Below, piece by piece: positions 45,070-56,073 of a stretch of DNA of 64,000 nt. This DNA comes from Paramagnetospirillum kuznetsovii. Lineage in GTDB: Bacteria > Pseudomonadota > Alphaproteobacteria > Rhodospirillales > Magnetospirillaceae. Location: NCBI RefSeq assembly GCF_003284725.1, contig NZ_PGTO01000011.1, forward strand, positions 1 through 64,000, written 5' to 3'. How positions within the stretch are numbered: position 1 is the stretch's first letter; each line of letters starts with the position of its first letter. A model generated the notes under the pieces. It worked only from the letters and a program-made list of their open reading frames with translations. It was not told where the DNA came from and ran no database searches. Made by a program: the position numbers and the translations under genes.

Positions 45070-47145
45070 ATGCCCAAGCTGACCATTGACGGCAGGGAAA
45101 TCGAGGTCGAGGCCGGAGCCACTATTATCCAGGCCGCCGATCTGCTCGGTATCGAGATCCCCCGCTTCTGCTACCACGAGCGTCTCGCCATCGCGGGCAA
45201 TTGCCGCATGTGCCTGGTGGAAGTGGAAAAGATGCCCAAGCCGGTGGCGTCCTGCGCCATGCCGGTGGGCGAAGGCATGGTGGTGAAGACCAATACCCCG
45301 GTGGTGCGCAAGGCGCGCCAGGGCGTGATGGAATTCCTCCTGCTCAACCACCCGCTGGATTGCCCCATCTGCGACCAGGGCGGCGAGTGCGACCTGCAGG
45401 ATCAGGCCATGGCCTATGGCGCCGACAAGGGCCGCTGCCAGGAAGGCAAGCGCGCCGTGCCGGACAAGGATTACGGTCCGCTGGTCCAGACCATGATGAC
45501 CCGGTGCATCCAGTGCACGCGCTGCGTCCGCTTTATCTCGGAAGTGGCCGGAACCCCGGTGCTGGGCGGTCTCGGTCGCGGCGAGCATCTGGAAATCACC
45601 CGCTATGTGGGCGCGGCGGTGTCGTCCGAGCTGTCGGGCAACCTGATCGATTTGTGCCCGGTGGGCGCACTGACCAACAAGCCGGCGTCCTATACCTACC
45701 GCTCGTGGGAACTGAAGAAGACCGAGAGCGTCGACGCCATGGACGCGCTTTGCGCCTCCATCCGGGTCGACACCCGCGGCAACGAGGTCATCCGTGTCCT
45801 GCCCCGCGTCAACGAGGACGTCAACGAGGAATGGCTGTCGGATCGGTCGCGTTTCTCGGTGGACGGCCTGAAGCGCCAGCGTCTCGACCGCCCCTATGTG
45901 CGCAAGGACGGCAAGCTGGTGGCGGTGACCTGGCCTGAGGCCCTGGCTGCCATCGCCGCCAAGCTGAAGGGCCTGGACGGCTCCAAGATCGCCGCCATCG
46001 CGGGCGATCAGGCCGACGCCGAAGCCATGGTCGCCTACAAGGATCTGCTGGCCGCCCTGGGTTCGGCCAGCCTGGATTGCCGCCAGGACGGGGCCAAGCT
46101 GGACCCGGCGGTGCGCGCCTCCTATCTGTTCAACAGCACGGCCGCCGGTATCGAACAGGCCGACGCCCTGCTGATCATCGGGTCCAACCCGCGCAAGGAG
46201 AACCCGGTTCTCAATTCGCGTATCCGCAAGCGCTGGCAGAAGGGCGGTTTCAAGGTCGCCCGCATCGGCCACAAGGGCGACCTGACCTACAAGTACGAGC
46301 ATCTGGGCGAAACCGCCGCCGTTCTGAAGGATCTGGCCGAGGGCAAGCATCCCTTCTTCGAGACCCTGAAGAACGCCGCCAAGCCCGCCATCATCCTGGG
46401 CCAGGGTGCCCTGACCCGCGCTGACGGCGCCGTCATCCTCGGCCTCGCCCGCAAGTTGGCCGACGCCGCCGGTCTGGTGAAGGACGGCTGGAACGGCTTC
46501 AACGTGCTGCACACGGCGGCCGCCCGCGTCGGCGGCCTCGACCTGGGCTTCGTGCCCGGCAATGGCGGCAAGGATACCGACGCCATCGTGGCGGCGGCTG
46601 GCAAGGGCGACATCCAGGCGGTGTTCCTGCTGGGGGCCGACGAGGTGGAGATGGGCGCGCTGGGCACTGCCTTCGTGGTCTATCAGGGCACCCATGGCGA
46701 TGCCGGTGCCCATCGCGCCGACGTGATCCTGCCCGGTGCCGCCTATACGGAAAAGAGCGCCACCTACGTCAATCTGGAAGGCCGCGCCCAACAGACCCGT
46801 CTGGCGGTGTTCCCGCCCGGCGAGGCCAAGGAGGACTGGCGCATCGTCCGCGCCCTGTCCGACGCGCTGGGCAAGCCGCTGGCCTATGACTCGTTGAAGG
46901 GCGTGCGCGAGCGTCTGGTCAAGGCCAGCCCGGTCTTCGCCGCCATGGGCGAGGTGACCCCGGCCGCCTGGGGCGCCGGGTTCGGCGCCGAGGGATCGGT
47001 GTCCGACGACGCCCTGGTGACCAATATCGACAATTTCTACATGACCGACCCGATCAGCCGCGCTTCCAAGACCATGGCGGAATGCACGCAGGCCTTCGGC
47101 GGTGGTTGCACCCACAAGCACAAGAGGACGGGGACCCATGGTTGA
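45070..47145 (+). CDS. nuoG: NADH-quinone oxidoreductase subunit G
   Basis: A 691-aa subunit. The N-terminal ferredoxin-like part has the 2Fe-2S site ([18 protein letters not shown] and a later Cys), then the His/Cys cluster site ([15 protein letters not shown]), then a 4Fe-4S site ([10 protein letters not shown] with CPVGAL). The rest is a molybdopterin-oxidoreductase-like domain that has lost its cofactor. It carries electrons along the peripheral arm. The nuoH ATG lies within its last codons (8-base overlap). Confidence 0.97.
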   Translation: MPKLTIDGREIEVEAGATIIQAADLLGIEIPRFCYHERLAIAGNCRMCLVEVEKMPKPVASCAMPVGEGMVVKTNTPVVRKARQGVMEFLLLNHPLDCPICDQGGECDLQDQAMAYGADKGRCQEGKRAVPDKDYGPLVQTMMTRCIQCTRCVRFISEVAGTPVLGGLGRGEHLEITRYVGAAVSSELSGNLIDLCPVGALTNKPASYTYRSWELKKTESVDAMDALCASIRVDTRGNEVIRVLPRVNEDVNEEWLSDRSRFSVDGLKRQRLDRPYVRKDGKLVAVTWPEALAAIAAKLKGLDGSKIAAIAGDQADAEAMVAYKDLLAALGSASLDCRQDGAKLDPAVRASYLFNSTAAGIEQADALLIIGSNPRKENPVLNSRIRKRWQKGGFKVARIGHKGDLTYKYEHLGETAAVLKDLAEGKHPFFETLKNAAKPAIILGQGALTRADGAVILGLARKLADAAGLVKDGWNGFNVLHTAAARVGGLDLGFVPGNGGKDTDAIVAAAGKGDIQAVFLLGADEVEMGALGTAFVVYQGTHGDAGAHRADVILPGAAYTEKSATYVNLEGRAQQTRLAVFPPGEAKEDWRIVRALSDALGKPLAYDSLKGVRERLVKASPVFAAMGEVTPAAWGAGFGAEGSVSDDALVTNIDNFYMTDPISRASKTMAECTQAFGGGCTHKHKRTGTHG

Positions 47146-48157
47146 CGCACTCGCCGGGCTGCTGCCCCCCTTCCTCTGGCGTCTGATCGTTATTGTCGTT
47201 CAGATCGTCGCCATCGTTCTGCCGCTGCTGATCGCCGTGGCCTATCTCACCTATGCCGAGCGCAAGGTGATCGGCGCCATGCAGCTGCGCAAGGGACCAA
47301 ATGTGGTCGGCCCCTTCGGCCTGCTGCAGCCCATGGCCGACGGCCTGAAGCTGTTCGTCAAGGAACTGGTGCTGCCCACCTCGGCCAATCCGGCGGTGTT
47401 CATCGGCGCCCCCATGGTCACCTTCTTCCTGGCCCTGGTATCCTGGGCGGTGATTCCCTTCGACAAGGGCTGGGTGCTGTCCGACATCAATGTCGGCGTG
47501 CTCTATATCTTCGCCATCTCGTCGCTCGGCGTTTACGGCATCATCATGTCGGGCTGGGCGTCCAACTCCAAATACGCCTTCCTGGGCGGCCTCCGCTCGG
47601 CGGCGCAGATGGTGTCCTACGAAGTCTCCATCGGCTTCATCATGATTTCGGTGCTGTTGACGGTGGGCTCGCTGAACCTCAGCGACATCGTCACCGCCCA
47701 GACCAAGATGTGGTTCATCATTCCGCATCTTCCCATGTTCTTCCTGTTCCTGATTTCCGGTCTGGCCGAGACCAACCGCGCCCCCTTCGACCTTCCCGAG
47801 GCGGAAGCCGAGCTGGTGGCGGGCTACAACGTGGAATACTCGTCCATGGCCTTCGCCCTGTTCTTCCTGGGTGAATACGCCAACATGCTGCTGATGGGGG
47901 CCATGACCTCCATCCTGTTCCTGGGCGGCTGGCTGGCTCCGTTCGGCATGACCTTCATTCCCGGCATCGTCTGGTTCCTGTTGAAGATCTGCCTTGTGAT
48001 GTTCGTGTTCCTGTGGGTTCGCGCCACCTTCCCGCGCTATCGCTACGACCAGCTGATGCGCCTGGGGTGGAAGGTGTTCCTGCCGTTCTCGCTGTTCTGG
48101 CTGGTGCTGACCGCAAGCGTGCTGACCGCTTTCGATCTGCTGCCGAACAAGGGTTGA
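47138..48157 (+). CDS. nuoH: NADH-quinone oxidoreductase subunit H
   Basis: A 339-aa membrane subunit with about eight helices. Signatures: [24 protein letters not shown] (family pattern), [22 protein letters not shown] and the end with [17 protein letters not shown]. It forms the quinone entry channel and links to proton pumping. Confidence 0.98.
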   Translation: MVDALAGLLPPFLWRLIVIVVQIVAIVLPLLIAVAYLTYAERKVIGAMQLRKGPNVVGPFGLLQPMADGLKLFVKELVLPTSANPAVFIGAPMVTFFLALVSWAVIPFDKGWVLSDINVGVLYIFAISSLGVYGIIMSGWASNSKYAFLGGLRSAAQMVSYEVSIGFIMISVLLTVGSLNLSDIVTAQTKMWFIIPHLPMFFLFLISGLAETNRAPFDLPEAEAELVAGYNVEYSSMAFALFFLGEYANMLLMGAMTSILFLGGWLAPFGMTFIPGIVWFLLKICLVMFVFLWVRATFPRYRYDQLMRLGWKVFLPFSLFWLVLTASVLTAFDLLPNKG

Positions 48158-48168
48158 GGAGAGAAACC

Positions 48169-48657
48169 ATGTCGTTCCTTGACCGTACCGCCCGCGCGTT
48201 TCTGCTGGTCGAGCTGTTCCAGGGCTTGGCGGTGACGCTGCGCTACTTCTTCAAGCCGGCGGTGACCATCAACTACCCCTATGAGAAGGGGCCACTCTCT
48301 CCGCGCTTCCGTGGCGAGCATGCGCTGCGCCGCTACGCCAACGGCGAAGAGCGCTGCATCGCCTGCAAGCTGTGCGAGGCCATTTGCCCGGCCCAGGCCA
48401 TCACCATCGAGCCCGAGCCCCGCGACGACGGTTCGCGCCGGGCGCGCCGCTATGATCTCGACATGACCAAGTGCATCTACTGCGGTCTGTGCCAGGAGGC
48501 CTGCCCGGTGGACGCCATCGTCGAGGGTCCGAATTTCGAGTACGCCACCGAAACCAGGGCGGAGCTCATGTACAACAAGTCCAAGTTGCTCGCCAACGGC
48601 GACCGCTGGGAGGTCGAACTGGCCTACCGCATCGCCGCCGACGCGCCGTACCGGTGA
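48169..48657 (+). CDS. nuoI: NADH-quinone oxidoreductase subunit I
   Basis: A 162-aa ferredoxin-like subunit with two 4Fe-4S sites (N6a and N6b): [13 protein letters not shown] and [32 protein letters not shown] precedes the first. It bridges NuoG to the N2 cluster in NuoB. GGAGAGAAACC precedes the ATG. Confidence 0.98.
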   Translation: MSFLDRTARAFLLVELFQGLAVTLRYFFKPAVTINYPYEKGPLSPRFRGEHALRRYANGEERCIACKLCEAICPAQAITIEPEPRDDGSRRARRYDLDMTKCIYCGLCQEACPVDAIVEGPNFEYATETRAELMYNKSKLLANGDRWEVELAYRIAADAPYR

Positions 48658-48670
48658 CAGGGGAAAAGGC

Positions 48671-49279
48671 ATGTTCACGGCTCTGATCTTCTACATGTTC
48701 GCGGGTATCGCGGTTGGCAGCGGGGTGATGGTCATCTCGTCCAAGAACCCGGTCCACTCGGTGCTCTGGCTGATTCTCGCCTTCTTCAACGCGGCGGGTC
48801 TGTTCTTGCTGTTGGGCGCCGAATTCCTCGCCATGGTCCTCGTGGTGGTTTATGTGGGCGCGGTGGCGGTGCTGTTCCTGTTCGTGGTGATGATGCTCGA
48901 CATCAATCTGGTCGAGTTCCGCGAGGGCTTCCTGCAATACCTGCCCACCGGGGCGCTGATCGGCGTGGTCTTGATGGTCGAGCTGCTGGCCATGCTGGGC
49001 GGCTGGGCCTTCGCGCCCGATATCGACGCGCTGATCAAGGCGCCGACGCCGACGCTGGATCAGGCCAGCAACACGGTGGCGCTGGGCAAGCTCATCTACA
49101 CCAATTACGTCTATCTGTTCCAGGCCTCGGGGCTGGTGCTGCTGGTCGCCATGATCGGCACCATCCTGCTGACCCACCGCAAGCGCACCGGCGTGCGCAA
49201 GCAGGTGATCGCCGATCAGGTCAACCGGTCGTCCAAGTCGGTGGAACTGCGCAAGGTCCAGACGGGGAGGGGCATCTGA
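48671..49279 (+). CDS. nuoJ: NADH-quinone oxidoreductase subunit J
   Basis: A 202-aa membrane subunit with five helices: [24 protein letters not shown] at the start (family pattern), [30 protein letters not shown] with the conserved pi-bulge helix. Its TGA overlaps the nuoK ATG by one base. Confidence 0.97.
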   Translation: MFTALIFYMFAGIAVGSGVMVISSKNPVHSVLWLILAFFNAAGLFLLLGAEFLAMVLVVVYVGAVAVLFLFVVMMLDINLVEFREGFLQYLPTGALIGVVLMVELLAMLGGWAFAPDIDALIKAPTPTLDQASNTVALGKLIYTNYVYLFQASGLVLLVAMIGTILLTHRKRTGVRKQVIADQVNRSSKSVELRKVQTGRGI

Positions 49280-49590
49280 TGTTCGAAATCGGTCTCGCCC
49301 ACTATCTCTCGGTGGCGGCGATCCTGTTCACGCTGGGCGTGATGGGGATCTTCCTGAACCGCAAGAACGTCATCGTCATCATGATGTCCATCGAGCTCAT
49401 GCTGCTGGCGGTCAATATCAACTTCGTGGCGTTCTCGTCCTATCTGAACGATCTGGTCGGTCAGGTGTTCGCCATGTTCATCCTGACCGTGGCGGCGGCC
49501 GAAGCCGCCATCGGCCTTGCCATCGTCGTCGTCTTCTTCCGTAACCGCGGTTCCATCGCGGTGGAAGAAATCAGCCAGCTCAAGGGGTAG
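49279..49590 (+). CDS. nuoK: NADH-quinone oxidoreductase subunit K
   Basis: A 103-aa, three-helix subunit of MrpC type. Two conserved glutamates are in [12 protein letters not shown] and [10 protein letters not shown], essential for proton transfer in E. coli NuoK. GGGGAGGGGCATCTG precedes the ATG. Confidence 0.97.
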   Translation: MFEIGLAHYLSVAAILFTLGVMGIFLNRKNVIVIMMSIELMLLAVNINFVAFSSYLNDLVGQVFAMFILTVAAAEAAIGLAIVVVFFRNRGSIAVEEISQLKG

Positions 49591-49596
49591 ACGCGG

Positions 49597-51525
49597 ATGA
49601 TTACTGCAACCGTATTCCTCCCGCTGCTGGGCGCCGCCGTCGCTGGCCTGTTCGGCCGCTTCATCGGCGACCGTGGGGCGCAGATCATCACCTGCGGCCT
49701 GCTGCTGATCTCCGCCGTGCTGGCGGGCCTGATCTTCCAGAAGGTGGCGCTTGGCGGCCATCCCGAGACGGTGATCATCGCCGAGTGGATTTCGTCGGGC
49801 ACCATCAACGTGTCCTGGGCCCTGAAGGTCGATACCCTGACCGCCGTGATGCTGATCGTGGTGACCTGGGTGTCGGCGGCGGTGCATGTGTACTCGGTCG
49901 GCTATATGAGCCACGACACCTCCATCGCCCGTTTCCAGTCCTATCTGTCGCTGTTCACCTTCGCCATGCTGATGCTGGTGACCGCCGATAATCTGGTTCA
50001 GATGTTCTTCGGCTGGGAAGGCGTCGGCGTCGCCTCCTATCTGCTGATCGGCTTCTGGTACGAGAAGCCCTCGGCCTGCTCTGCCGCCATCAAGGCCTTC
50101 GTGGTCAACCGGGTGGGTGATTTCGGCTTCGCGCTGGGCATCTTCGGCGTCTACTTCATGTTCGGCAGCGTCGGCTTCGACGCCATCTTCGCCGCCGCGC
50201 CCGAAAAGGCCGCCGCCACGGTGAATTTCTTCGGCGTCGAGTGGCATGCCATCACCATCTGCTGCCTGCTGCTGTTCGTGGGCGCCATGGGCAAGTCGGC
50301 CCAGCTGGGCCTGCACACCTGGCTGCCCGACGCCATGGAAGGCCCGACCCCGGTCTCCGCCCTGATCCACGCCGCCACCATGGTGACGGCCGGTGTGTTC
50401 ATGGTGGCGCGCATGAGCCCGCTGTTCGAGTTCTCCGACACCGCCCTGACCGTGGTCACGGTTGTCGGCGCCGCCACCGCCATCTTCGCGGCGACGGTGG
50501 GCTGCGTGCAGAACGACATCAAGCGGGTGATCGCCTATTCCACCTGCTCGCAGCTGGGCTACATGTTCTTCGCCATCGGCGTGTCGGCCTATCAGGCCGC
50601 CATCTTCCACCTGATGACCCACGCTTTCTTCAAGGCCCTGCTGTTCCTGGGCGCCGGATCGGTGATCCACGCCATGAGCGACGAGCAGGACATCCGCAGG
50701 ATGGGCGGCATCTGGAAGCATGTGAAGGTGACCTGGGCCCTGATGTGGATCGGCTCGCTGGCCCTGGCCGGTATCCCGTTCTTCGCCGGCTACTATTCCA
50801 AGGACACGATCCTGGAAGCCGCCTGGGGCTCGCATACCATCGCCGGTCAGGGTGCTTACTGGCTGGGCTGCCTCGCCGCCTTCCTGACCGCCTTCTACTC
50901 CTGGCGCCTGCTGCTGCTGACCTTCCATGGCCGTCCCCGCGCGGACGAGCATGTGATGGCCCATGTGCATGAGAGCCCGGCCGTGATGCTGCTGCCGCTG
51001 CTGTTCCTGGCCACGGGCGCCCTGTTCGCGGGCTGGCTCGGCTACGACCTGTTCGTCGGCCATCACAACCACGACTTCTGGGGTCACGCGATCCTGACCA
51101 CCGAGGCCCATCCGGCCTTGGAGAACGCCCATCATGTGCCGAGCTGGGTGGCCTTGCTGCCCACGGTGGTGGCGGTGTCGGGCATCGCGCTGGCCTATCT
51201 GTTCTACGCCTTCGCTCCCGGTCTGCCGGTGGCGCTGGCCAACACGTTCCAGGGTGTCTATCAGTTCCTGCTGAACAAGTGGTACTTCGACGAGCTCTAC
51301 GACATGGTGTTCGTGAAGCCCGCCTTCAAGCTCGGCCGCGGTCTGTGGCAGGGCGGCGACGGCGCGCTGATCGACGGCGTCGGGCCCGACGGGGTGGCGG
51401 CGGCCACGGTGGCCATCGCCAAGAAGGTGGGCCGTCTGCAAAGCGGCTACCTCTACCACTATGCTTACGCGATGCTGATCGGCGTGGCGGCTTTCGTCAC
51501 CTGGTATGTTTTCAACGCGCGCTGA
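49597..51525 (+). CDS. nuoL: NADH-quinone oxidoreductase subunit L, antiporter-like
   Basis: A 642-aa membrane subunit, one of three antiporter-like proton pumps. FFGWEGVGVASYLLIGFWY with the key Glu, KAFVVNRVGDFGF, LHTWLPDAMEGPTPVSALIHAATMV (split family pattern) and the long C-terminal lateral helix are present. Preceded by AAGGGGTAGACGCGG. Confidence 0.98.
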   Translation: MITATVFLPLLGAAVAGLFGRFIGDRGAQIITCGLLLISAVLAGLIFQKVALGGHPETVIIAEWISSGTINVSWALKVDTLTAVMLIVVTWVSAAVHVYSVGYMSHDTSIARFQSYLSLFTFAMLMLVTADNLVQMFFGWEGVGVASYLLIGFWYEKPSACSAAIKAFVVNRVGDFGFALGIFGVYFMFGSVGFDAIFAAAPEKAAATVNFFGVEWHAITICCLLLFVGAMGKSAQLGLHTWLPDAMEGPTPVSALIHAATMVTAGVFMVARMSPLFEFSDTALTVVTVVGAATAIFAATVGCVQNDIKRVIAYSTCSQLGYMFFAIGVSAYQAAIFHLMTHAFFKALLFLGAGSVIHAMSDEQDIRRMGGIWKHVKVTWALMWIGSLALAGIPFFAGYYSKDTILEAAWGSHTIAGQGAYWLGCLAAFLTAFYSWRLLLLTFHGRPRADEHVMAHVHESPAVMLLPLLFLATGALFAGWLGYDLFVGHHNHDFWGHAILTTEAHPALENAHHVPSWVALLPTVVAVSGIALAYLFYAFAPGLPVALANTFQGVYQFLLNKWYFDELYDMVFVKPAFKLGRGLWQGGDGALIDGVGPDGVAAATVAIAKKVGRLQSGYLYHYAYAMLIGVAAFVTWYVFNAR

Positions 51526-51543
51526 CGACGAGGAAGACGTCAA

Positions 51544-53058
51544 ATGAACGACTGGCCCCTTCTCTCGCTGACGACGTTTCTGCCGCTGCTCGGCGCGTTG
51601 TTCATCCTCACCATCCGCGGCGAGACCGAGGTGGTGGCGAGGAACGCCCGCGCCGTGGCGCTGCTGACCTCGCTGGCGACCTTCATTGTCTCCTTGTTCA
51701 TCGCGGTGAAGTTCAACGGCGCCTCGCCCGACTTCCAGTTCAAGGAAACCGCCAACTGGTTCCCCGGAACCACCATCGCCTATTCCATGGGCGTGGACGG
51801 CGTCTCCATGTGGTTCGTGATCCTGTCCACCTTCCTCACCCCCATCTGCATCCTGTCGTCCTTCGGCGGCGTCAAGGTTCGGGTGAAGGAATACATGGTC
51901 GCCTTCCTGATCCTGGAAACCATGATGGTGGGCATGTTCTGCGCCCTCGATCTGGTGCTGTTCTACATCTTCTTCGAAGCCGTCCTGATCCCGATGTTCA
52001 TCATCATCGGCGTGTGGGGCGGGGCGCGGCGCGTCTATGCCGCATTCAAGTTCTTCCTCTACACCCTGGCCGGCTCGGTGCTGATGCTGCTGGCCATGCT
52101 GGTGATGTATTTCGAGGCGGGCACCACCGACATTCCGTCGCTGATGGCCCATTCCTTCCCCTTCGCCCTGCAGCAGTGGCTGTGGCTGGCCTTCTTCGCC
52201 TCCTTCGCGGTCAAGGTTCCCATGTGGCCGGTGCACACCTGGCTGCCCGACGCCCACGTGGAAGCGCCGACGGCGGGTTCGGTGATCCTGGCGGGCGTGC
52301 TGCTGAAGATGGGCGCCTACGGCTTCATCCGCTTCTCGGTGCCCATGCTGCCGGATGCCTCGGTCTACTTCACGCCGCTGATCTACACCTTGTCCATCGT
52401 CGCGGTGATCTACACCTCGCTGGTGGCGCTGGTGCAAGACGATATGAAGAAGCTGATCGCCTATTCGTCGGTGGCCCATATGGGCTATGTGACCATCGGC
52501 ATCTTCTCCATGACCACCCAGGGGGTCGAGGGCGCCATCTACCAGATGCTGTCCCATGGCGTGGTGTCGGGTGCTCTGTTCCTGTGCGTCGGCGTGGTCT
52601 ATGACCGCATGCACACCCGCGAGATCAACCGCTACGGCGGTCTGGCGACCCGCATGCCGCTCTATGCCGCCGTGTTCATGCTGTTCACCATGGCCTCGGT
52701 CGGCCTGCCCGGCACCTCCGGCTTCGTCGGCGAGTTCCTGGTGCTGCTGGGCGTCTTCCAGGTGAATTCCTGGGTGGCCTTCTTCGCCGCCACCGGTCTG
52801 GTGTTGGGTGCCGCCTATATGCTGGTCCTGTACCGCCGGGTGATCTTCGGCCGCCTGACCCGCGAAGACCTGAAGACCATTCTCGATCTGGACATGCGCG
52901 AGGTCGCGGTCTTCGTGCCGCTGATCCTGGTGGTGATCTGGATGGGCGTGCATCCGTCGACCTTCATCGAGCCCATGCATGCCTCGGTGGCTAAGCTGAT
53001 TGACAATTACGAGCTCGCGCGGGCCGCCCATGAGGGCCTGTCGGTAGCGGCGCGTTGA
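51544..53058 (+). CDS. nuoM: NADH-quinone oxidoreductase subunit M, antiporter-like
   Basis: A 504-aa proton-pumping subunit with about 14 helices. [23 protein letters not shown] contains the conserved Glu, and [23 protein letters not shown] and [13 protein letters not shown] are family hallmarks. GAGGAAGACGTCAA precedes the ATG. Confidence 0.98.
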   Translation: MNDWPLLSLTTFLPLLGALFILTIRGETEVVARNARAVALLTSLATFIVSLFIAVKFNGASPDFQFKETANWFPGTTIAYSMGVDGVSMWFVILSTFLTPICILSSFGGVKVRVKEYMVAFLILETMMVGMFCALDLVLFYIFFEAVLIPMFIIIGVWGGARRVYAAFKFFLYTLAGSVLMLLAMLVMYFEAGTTDIPSLMAHSFPFALQQWLWLAFFASFAVKVPMWPVHTWLPDAHVEAPTAGSVILAGVLLKMGAYGFIRFSVPMLPDASVYFTPLIYTLSIVAVIYTSLVALVQDDMKKLIAYSSVAHMGYVTIGIFSMTTQGVEGAIYQMLSHGVVSGALFLCVGVVYDRMHTREINRYGGLATRMPLYAAVFMLFTMASVGLPGTSGFVGEFLVLLGVFQVNSWVAFFAATGLVLGAAYMLVLYRRVIFGRLTREDLKTILDLDMREVAVFVPLILVVIWMGVHPSTFIEPMHASVAKLIDNYELARAAHEGLSVAAR

Positions 53059-53071
53059 GGGAGAATCGGAC

Positions 53072-54535
53072 GTGATCAAGACTCTCGACCTCGTCCCGGT
53101 GCTGCCGGAGATCTTCATGGCGGTGGCCGGTCTGGCGCTGCTGATGCTGGGCGTCTTCCGCAAGGAGGACAACACGCGGCCCATCTCGGTGCTGGTGATC
53201 CTGGTGCTGGGCGCCGCCATGATGCTGGTCTCAAGCCTGGGCGCCGAAAAGCATCTCGCCTTCAACGGGCTGTTCGTGGCCGACCGCTTCGCCGGTTTCG
53301 CCAAGGGCCTGGTCCTGCTGGCCTCGGCCTTCTCGGTGGCCATGTCGCTCCAGTATCTGGAGAAGGAGCGGATCGGCCGCTTTGAATATCCGGTGCTGGT
53401 GCTGTTCGCCACGCTGGGCATGATGATGATGGTTTCGGCCAACGACTTCATGTCGCTGTATCTGGGCCTCGAGCTTCAAAGCCTGTCGCTCTATATCCTG
53501 GCGGCGTATCAGCGCGACAGCTTGAAGTCCACCGAATCGGGCATCAAGTATTTCGTCCTCGGCGCCCTGGCCTCGGGCCTGTTGCTCTACGGCGTCTCGC
53601 TGCTGTACGGCTTCGCCGGAACCACCTCGTTCGAGGGTCTGCACAATGTCTTCGCCGGAGGCGACGGCCATCATGTGAAGCCGGGCCTCGGCATCATCGC
53701 CGGTCTGGTCTTCGTGGTCGCCGGTCTGTCGTTCAAGCTGTCGGCGGTGCCGTTCCACATGTGGGCGCCCGACGTCTACGAGGGCGCTCCGACCCCGGTC
53801 ACCTCGTTCTTCGCCGTCGCTCCCAAGATCGCCGCAATCTGCCTGTTCGTGCGGGTCATGACCGGCCCGTTCGGCGATCTGGTGGAGCAGTGGCGCCAAG
53901 TGGTGGTCTTCATCTCCATCGCCTCCATGTTCGTGGGCGCCTTCGCCGCCGTGGTTCAGACCAATATCAAGCGTCTGATGGCCTACAGCTCCATCGGCCA
54001 TGTGGGCTTCATCCTGGTGGGCGTCGCCGCGGGCGGCGAGCTGGGCATCCAGGGCGTGCTGATCTATCTGGCCATCTATCTGTTCATGAATCTGGGCACC
54101 TTCGCGGTGATCCTGTCCATGCGCCAGAAGGGCCGTCTGGTGGAAGGCATCAGTGATCTGGCCGGATTGTCCAAGACCAACCCGGTCATGGCCTTCATCA
54201 TGGCGGCGCTGATGTTCTCCATGGCGGGCGTGCCGCCGCTGGCCGGGTTCTGGGGCAAGTTCTACGTCTTCATGGCCGCCATCGAGGCGCACCTCTACAC
54301 CCTGTCCATCCTGGGCATCCTGTCGTCGGTGGTGAGCGCCTTCTATTATCTGCGCATCATCAAGATCATGTATTTCGATGACGCGGCCGAGCCGCTGGAT
54401 CGCCCGGTGGGCCGTTCCATGGCCCTGGTCATGGCGGTCAGCACCCTGGTGATCCTGGCCTTCACCCTGGTACCTGCGCCGCTGGTGACGGGCGCCAAGG
54501 CCGCCGCCGCGGTTCTGTTCCCCGCAGCGGGATGA
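53072..54535 (+). CDS. nuoN: NADH-quinone oxidoreductase subunit N (GTG start)
   Basis: A 487-aa third antiporter-like subunit. LYLGLELQSLSLYILAAY carries the key Glu, FHMWAPDVYEGAPTPVTSFF and RLMAYSSIGHVGF are diagnostic. The start is GTG at 53072 after GAGGGAGAATCGGAC, with the family-like MIKTLDLVPVLPEIFMA. The TGA overlaps birA (ATGA). Confidence 0.97.
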   Translation: MIKTLDLVPVLPEIFMAVAGLALLMLGVFRKEDNTRPISVLVILVLGAAMMLVSSLGAEKHLAFNGLFVADRFAGFAKGLVLLASAFSVAMSLQYLEKERIGRFEYPVLVLFATLGMMMMVSANDFMSLYLGLELQSLSLYILAAYQRDSLKSTESGIKYFVLGALASGLLLYGVSLLYGFAGTTSFEGLHNVFAGGDGHHVKPGLGIIAGLVFVVAGLSFKLSAVPFHMWAPDVYEGAPTPVTSFFAVAPKIAAICLFVRVMTGPFGDLVEQWRQVVVFISIASMFVGAFAAVVQTNIKRLMAYSSIGHVGFILVGVAAGGELGIQGVLIYLAIYLFMNLGTFAVILSMRQKGRLVEGISDLAGLSKTNPVMAFIMAALMFSMAGVPPLAGFWGKFYVFMAAIEAHLYTLSILGILSSVVSAFYYLRIIKIMYFDDAAEPLDRPVGRSMALVMAVSTLVILAFTLVPAPLVTGAKAAAAVLFPAAG

Positions 54536-55275
54536 GCAAGAACGGACTGCCGTCGCCGTTCGGCCTGATGCGGCTGGGCGTCGTCGGCAGCACCAATGAC
54601 GAGGCGCGGCGGCTGGCATCGGACGGTGCCGCCGCCGATCTTCTGGTGGTGATGGCCGAAAGCCAATCCGCCGGGCGCGGCCGCCGGGGGCGCCAATGGC
54701 AAAGTCCCGCGGGAAATCTTCATGCTTCGGTGCTGATCCGGCTTGATCGGCCCTTGTCCCAATCGGCGCAGATCGGCTTCGTCGCCGCCGTGGCGCTGGC
54801 GGAGGCCTTGGGTGATTTGGTCTCGGATGCGGATTTCCGCTGCAAATGGCCCAACGACCTCCTATGTAACGGCAAGAAGGTCGCCGGTATGCTGCTGGAA
54901 GCGGCGGGTGACGGATGGTTGGTGCTGGGATTTGGCGTGAACGTGGTTCAGGCGCCGCCACCCGGCGAGGCGCTGTATGCCGCCGCCTCTCTCGCGGATT
55001 TCGGCTGGGGCGGCGATGCTCCGGGGGTGTTGAACGCCTTCTGCCACCGCTTCGGGCCTTGGCTGGCCCGGTGGCGGCAAGACGGATTTCCACCCATTCG
55101 CGAGGCTTGGCTCGGCCATGCCAGGGGCGTGGGGGAGCAGGCAGTTGTTCGGCTGGAGACGGAGACCCTGACCGGGATTTTCGCCGGGCTGGACGAGGAC
55201 GGCGCCCTGATCTTGGATCAGGGCGAACAGGGACTGCGCCGGGTCATGGCCGGCGACGTTTTTTTTCCGGGTTAG
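54532..55275 (+). CDS. birA: Biotin-[acetyl-CoA-carboxylase] ligase BirA, catalytic form
   Basis: A 247-aa ligase that makes biotinyl-AMP and attaches biotin to the carrier protein. STNDEARRLA, the biotin/ATP loop GRGRRGRQWQSPAGN and KWPNDLLCNGKKVAGMLLEA are the catalytic motifs. There is no N-terminal DNA-binding domain, so unlike E. coli BirA it cannot be the bio operon repressor. The start overlaps the nuoN stop. The nuoN-birA-coaX-rnj order is a conserved alphaproteobacterial arrangement. Confidence 0.95.
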   Translation: MSKNGLPSPFGLMRLGVVGSTNDEARRLASDGAAADLLVVMAESQSAGRGRRGRQWQSPAGNLHASVLIRLDRPLSQSAQIGFVAAVALAEALGDLVSDADFRCKWPNDLLCNGKKVAGMLLEAAGDGWLVLGFGVNVVQAPPPGEALYAAASLADFGWGGDAPGVLNAFCHRFGPWLARWRQDGFPPIREAWLGHARGVGEQAVVRLETETLTGIFAGLDEDGALILDQGEQGLRRVMAGDVFFPG

Positions 55276-55290
55276 GGTAGGAGTGGCGCC

Positions 55291-56073
55291 ATGCTGTTGG
55301 CCATCGATTCCGGCAATACCAACATCGTCTTCGCCGTCTATGACGGCGACATCCTGCGGGGTGAATGGCGAGCCTCCACCGATTCCGAGCGCACCGCCGA
55401 TGAGCTGGGCGTGTGGCTGACCCAGCTGCTGACCATCGAGGGGCTGAACCGGCTGGACATCACCTCGGCCATCGTCGCCAGCGTGGTTCCGGCCATGGTG
55501 TTCGGGCTGAAGACCCTGTGCCGCCGCTATTTCCGCTGCGAGCCGCTGGTCGTCGGCGACGAGGGCGTCGATCTCGGCCTGTCCATCCTGCTGGACCGGC
55601 CGGAAGAGGTGGGCGCCGACCGTCTGGTCAATGCGGTGGCGGCCCATAAATGCTACAAGGGGCCACTGATCGTCATCGATTTCGGCACGGCGACCACCTT
55701 CGACGTGATCGACGGCAATGGCAATTACTGCGGCGGCGCCATATCGCCCGGCATCAATCTGTCCCTGGAAGCGCTGCACGCCGCCGCCGCCAAACTGCCC
55801 CGGGTCGCCATCGGGCGACCCAAGCAGGTGATCGGCCGCGCCACGGTTCCCGCCATGCAGTCGGGCATCTTCTGGGGTTATCTGGGTCTGATCGAAGGCC
55901 TGGTGACCCGCATCAAGGAGGAGTTCGGCTCCGACATGTATGTGGTGGCCACCGGCGGTCTGGCGCCGCTGTTCGCCGACGCCACCAAGGCCATCAACGC
56001 GCTCGACGCCGATCTGACCTTGCGGGGATTGCTGGAAATCCACCGCCGCAACCGTGGACCGGCGGCGGCATGA
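55291..56073 (+). CDS. coaX: Type III pantothenate kinase
   Basis: A 260-aa enzyme of the ASKHA fold catalysing the first step of coenzyme A synthesis. [14 protein letters not shown] is the phosphate-binding loop, [15 protein letters not shown] and [13 protein letters not shown] follow with the catalytic Asp, and [16 protein letters not shown] is the pantothenate region. Type III enzymes are not inhibited by CoA. It lies 15 bases after birA and its TGA overlaps rnj (ATGA). Confidence 0.96.
   Translation: MLLAIDSGNTNIVFAVYDGDILRGEWRASTDSERTADELGVWLTQLLTIEGLNRLDITSAIVASVVPAMVFGLKTLCRRYFRCEPLVVGDEGVDLGLSILLDRPEEVGADRLVNAVAAHKCYKGPLIVIDFGTATTFDVIDGNGNYCGGAISPGINLSLEALHAAAAKLPRVAIGRPKQVIGRATVPAMQSGIFWGYLGLIEGLVTRIKEEFGSDMYVVATGGLAPLFADATKAINALDADLTLRGLLEIHRRNRGPAAA

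Noticed and set aside
44788-47139. A 783-codon minus-strand frame opposite nuoG
   Set aside because: nuoG on the plus strand has all cluster ligands; the antisense frame is low-complexity.
49216-53451. A 1,411-codon open frame on the minus strand opposite nuoJ, nuoK, nuoL and nuoM
   Set aside because: It is very His/Gln/Gly/Asp-rich low-complexity sequence, the reading of GC-rich coding DNA in the antisense frame. The plus strand codes for certain complex I subunits and the minus frame has no family motif.
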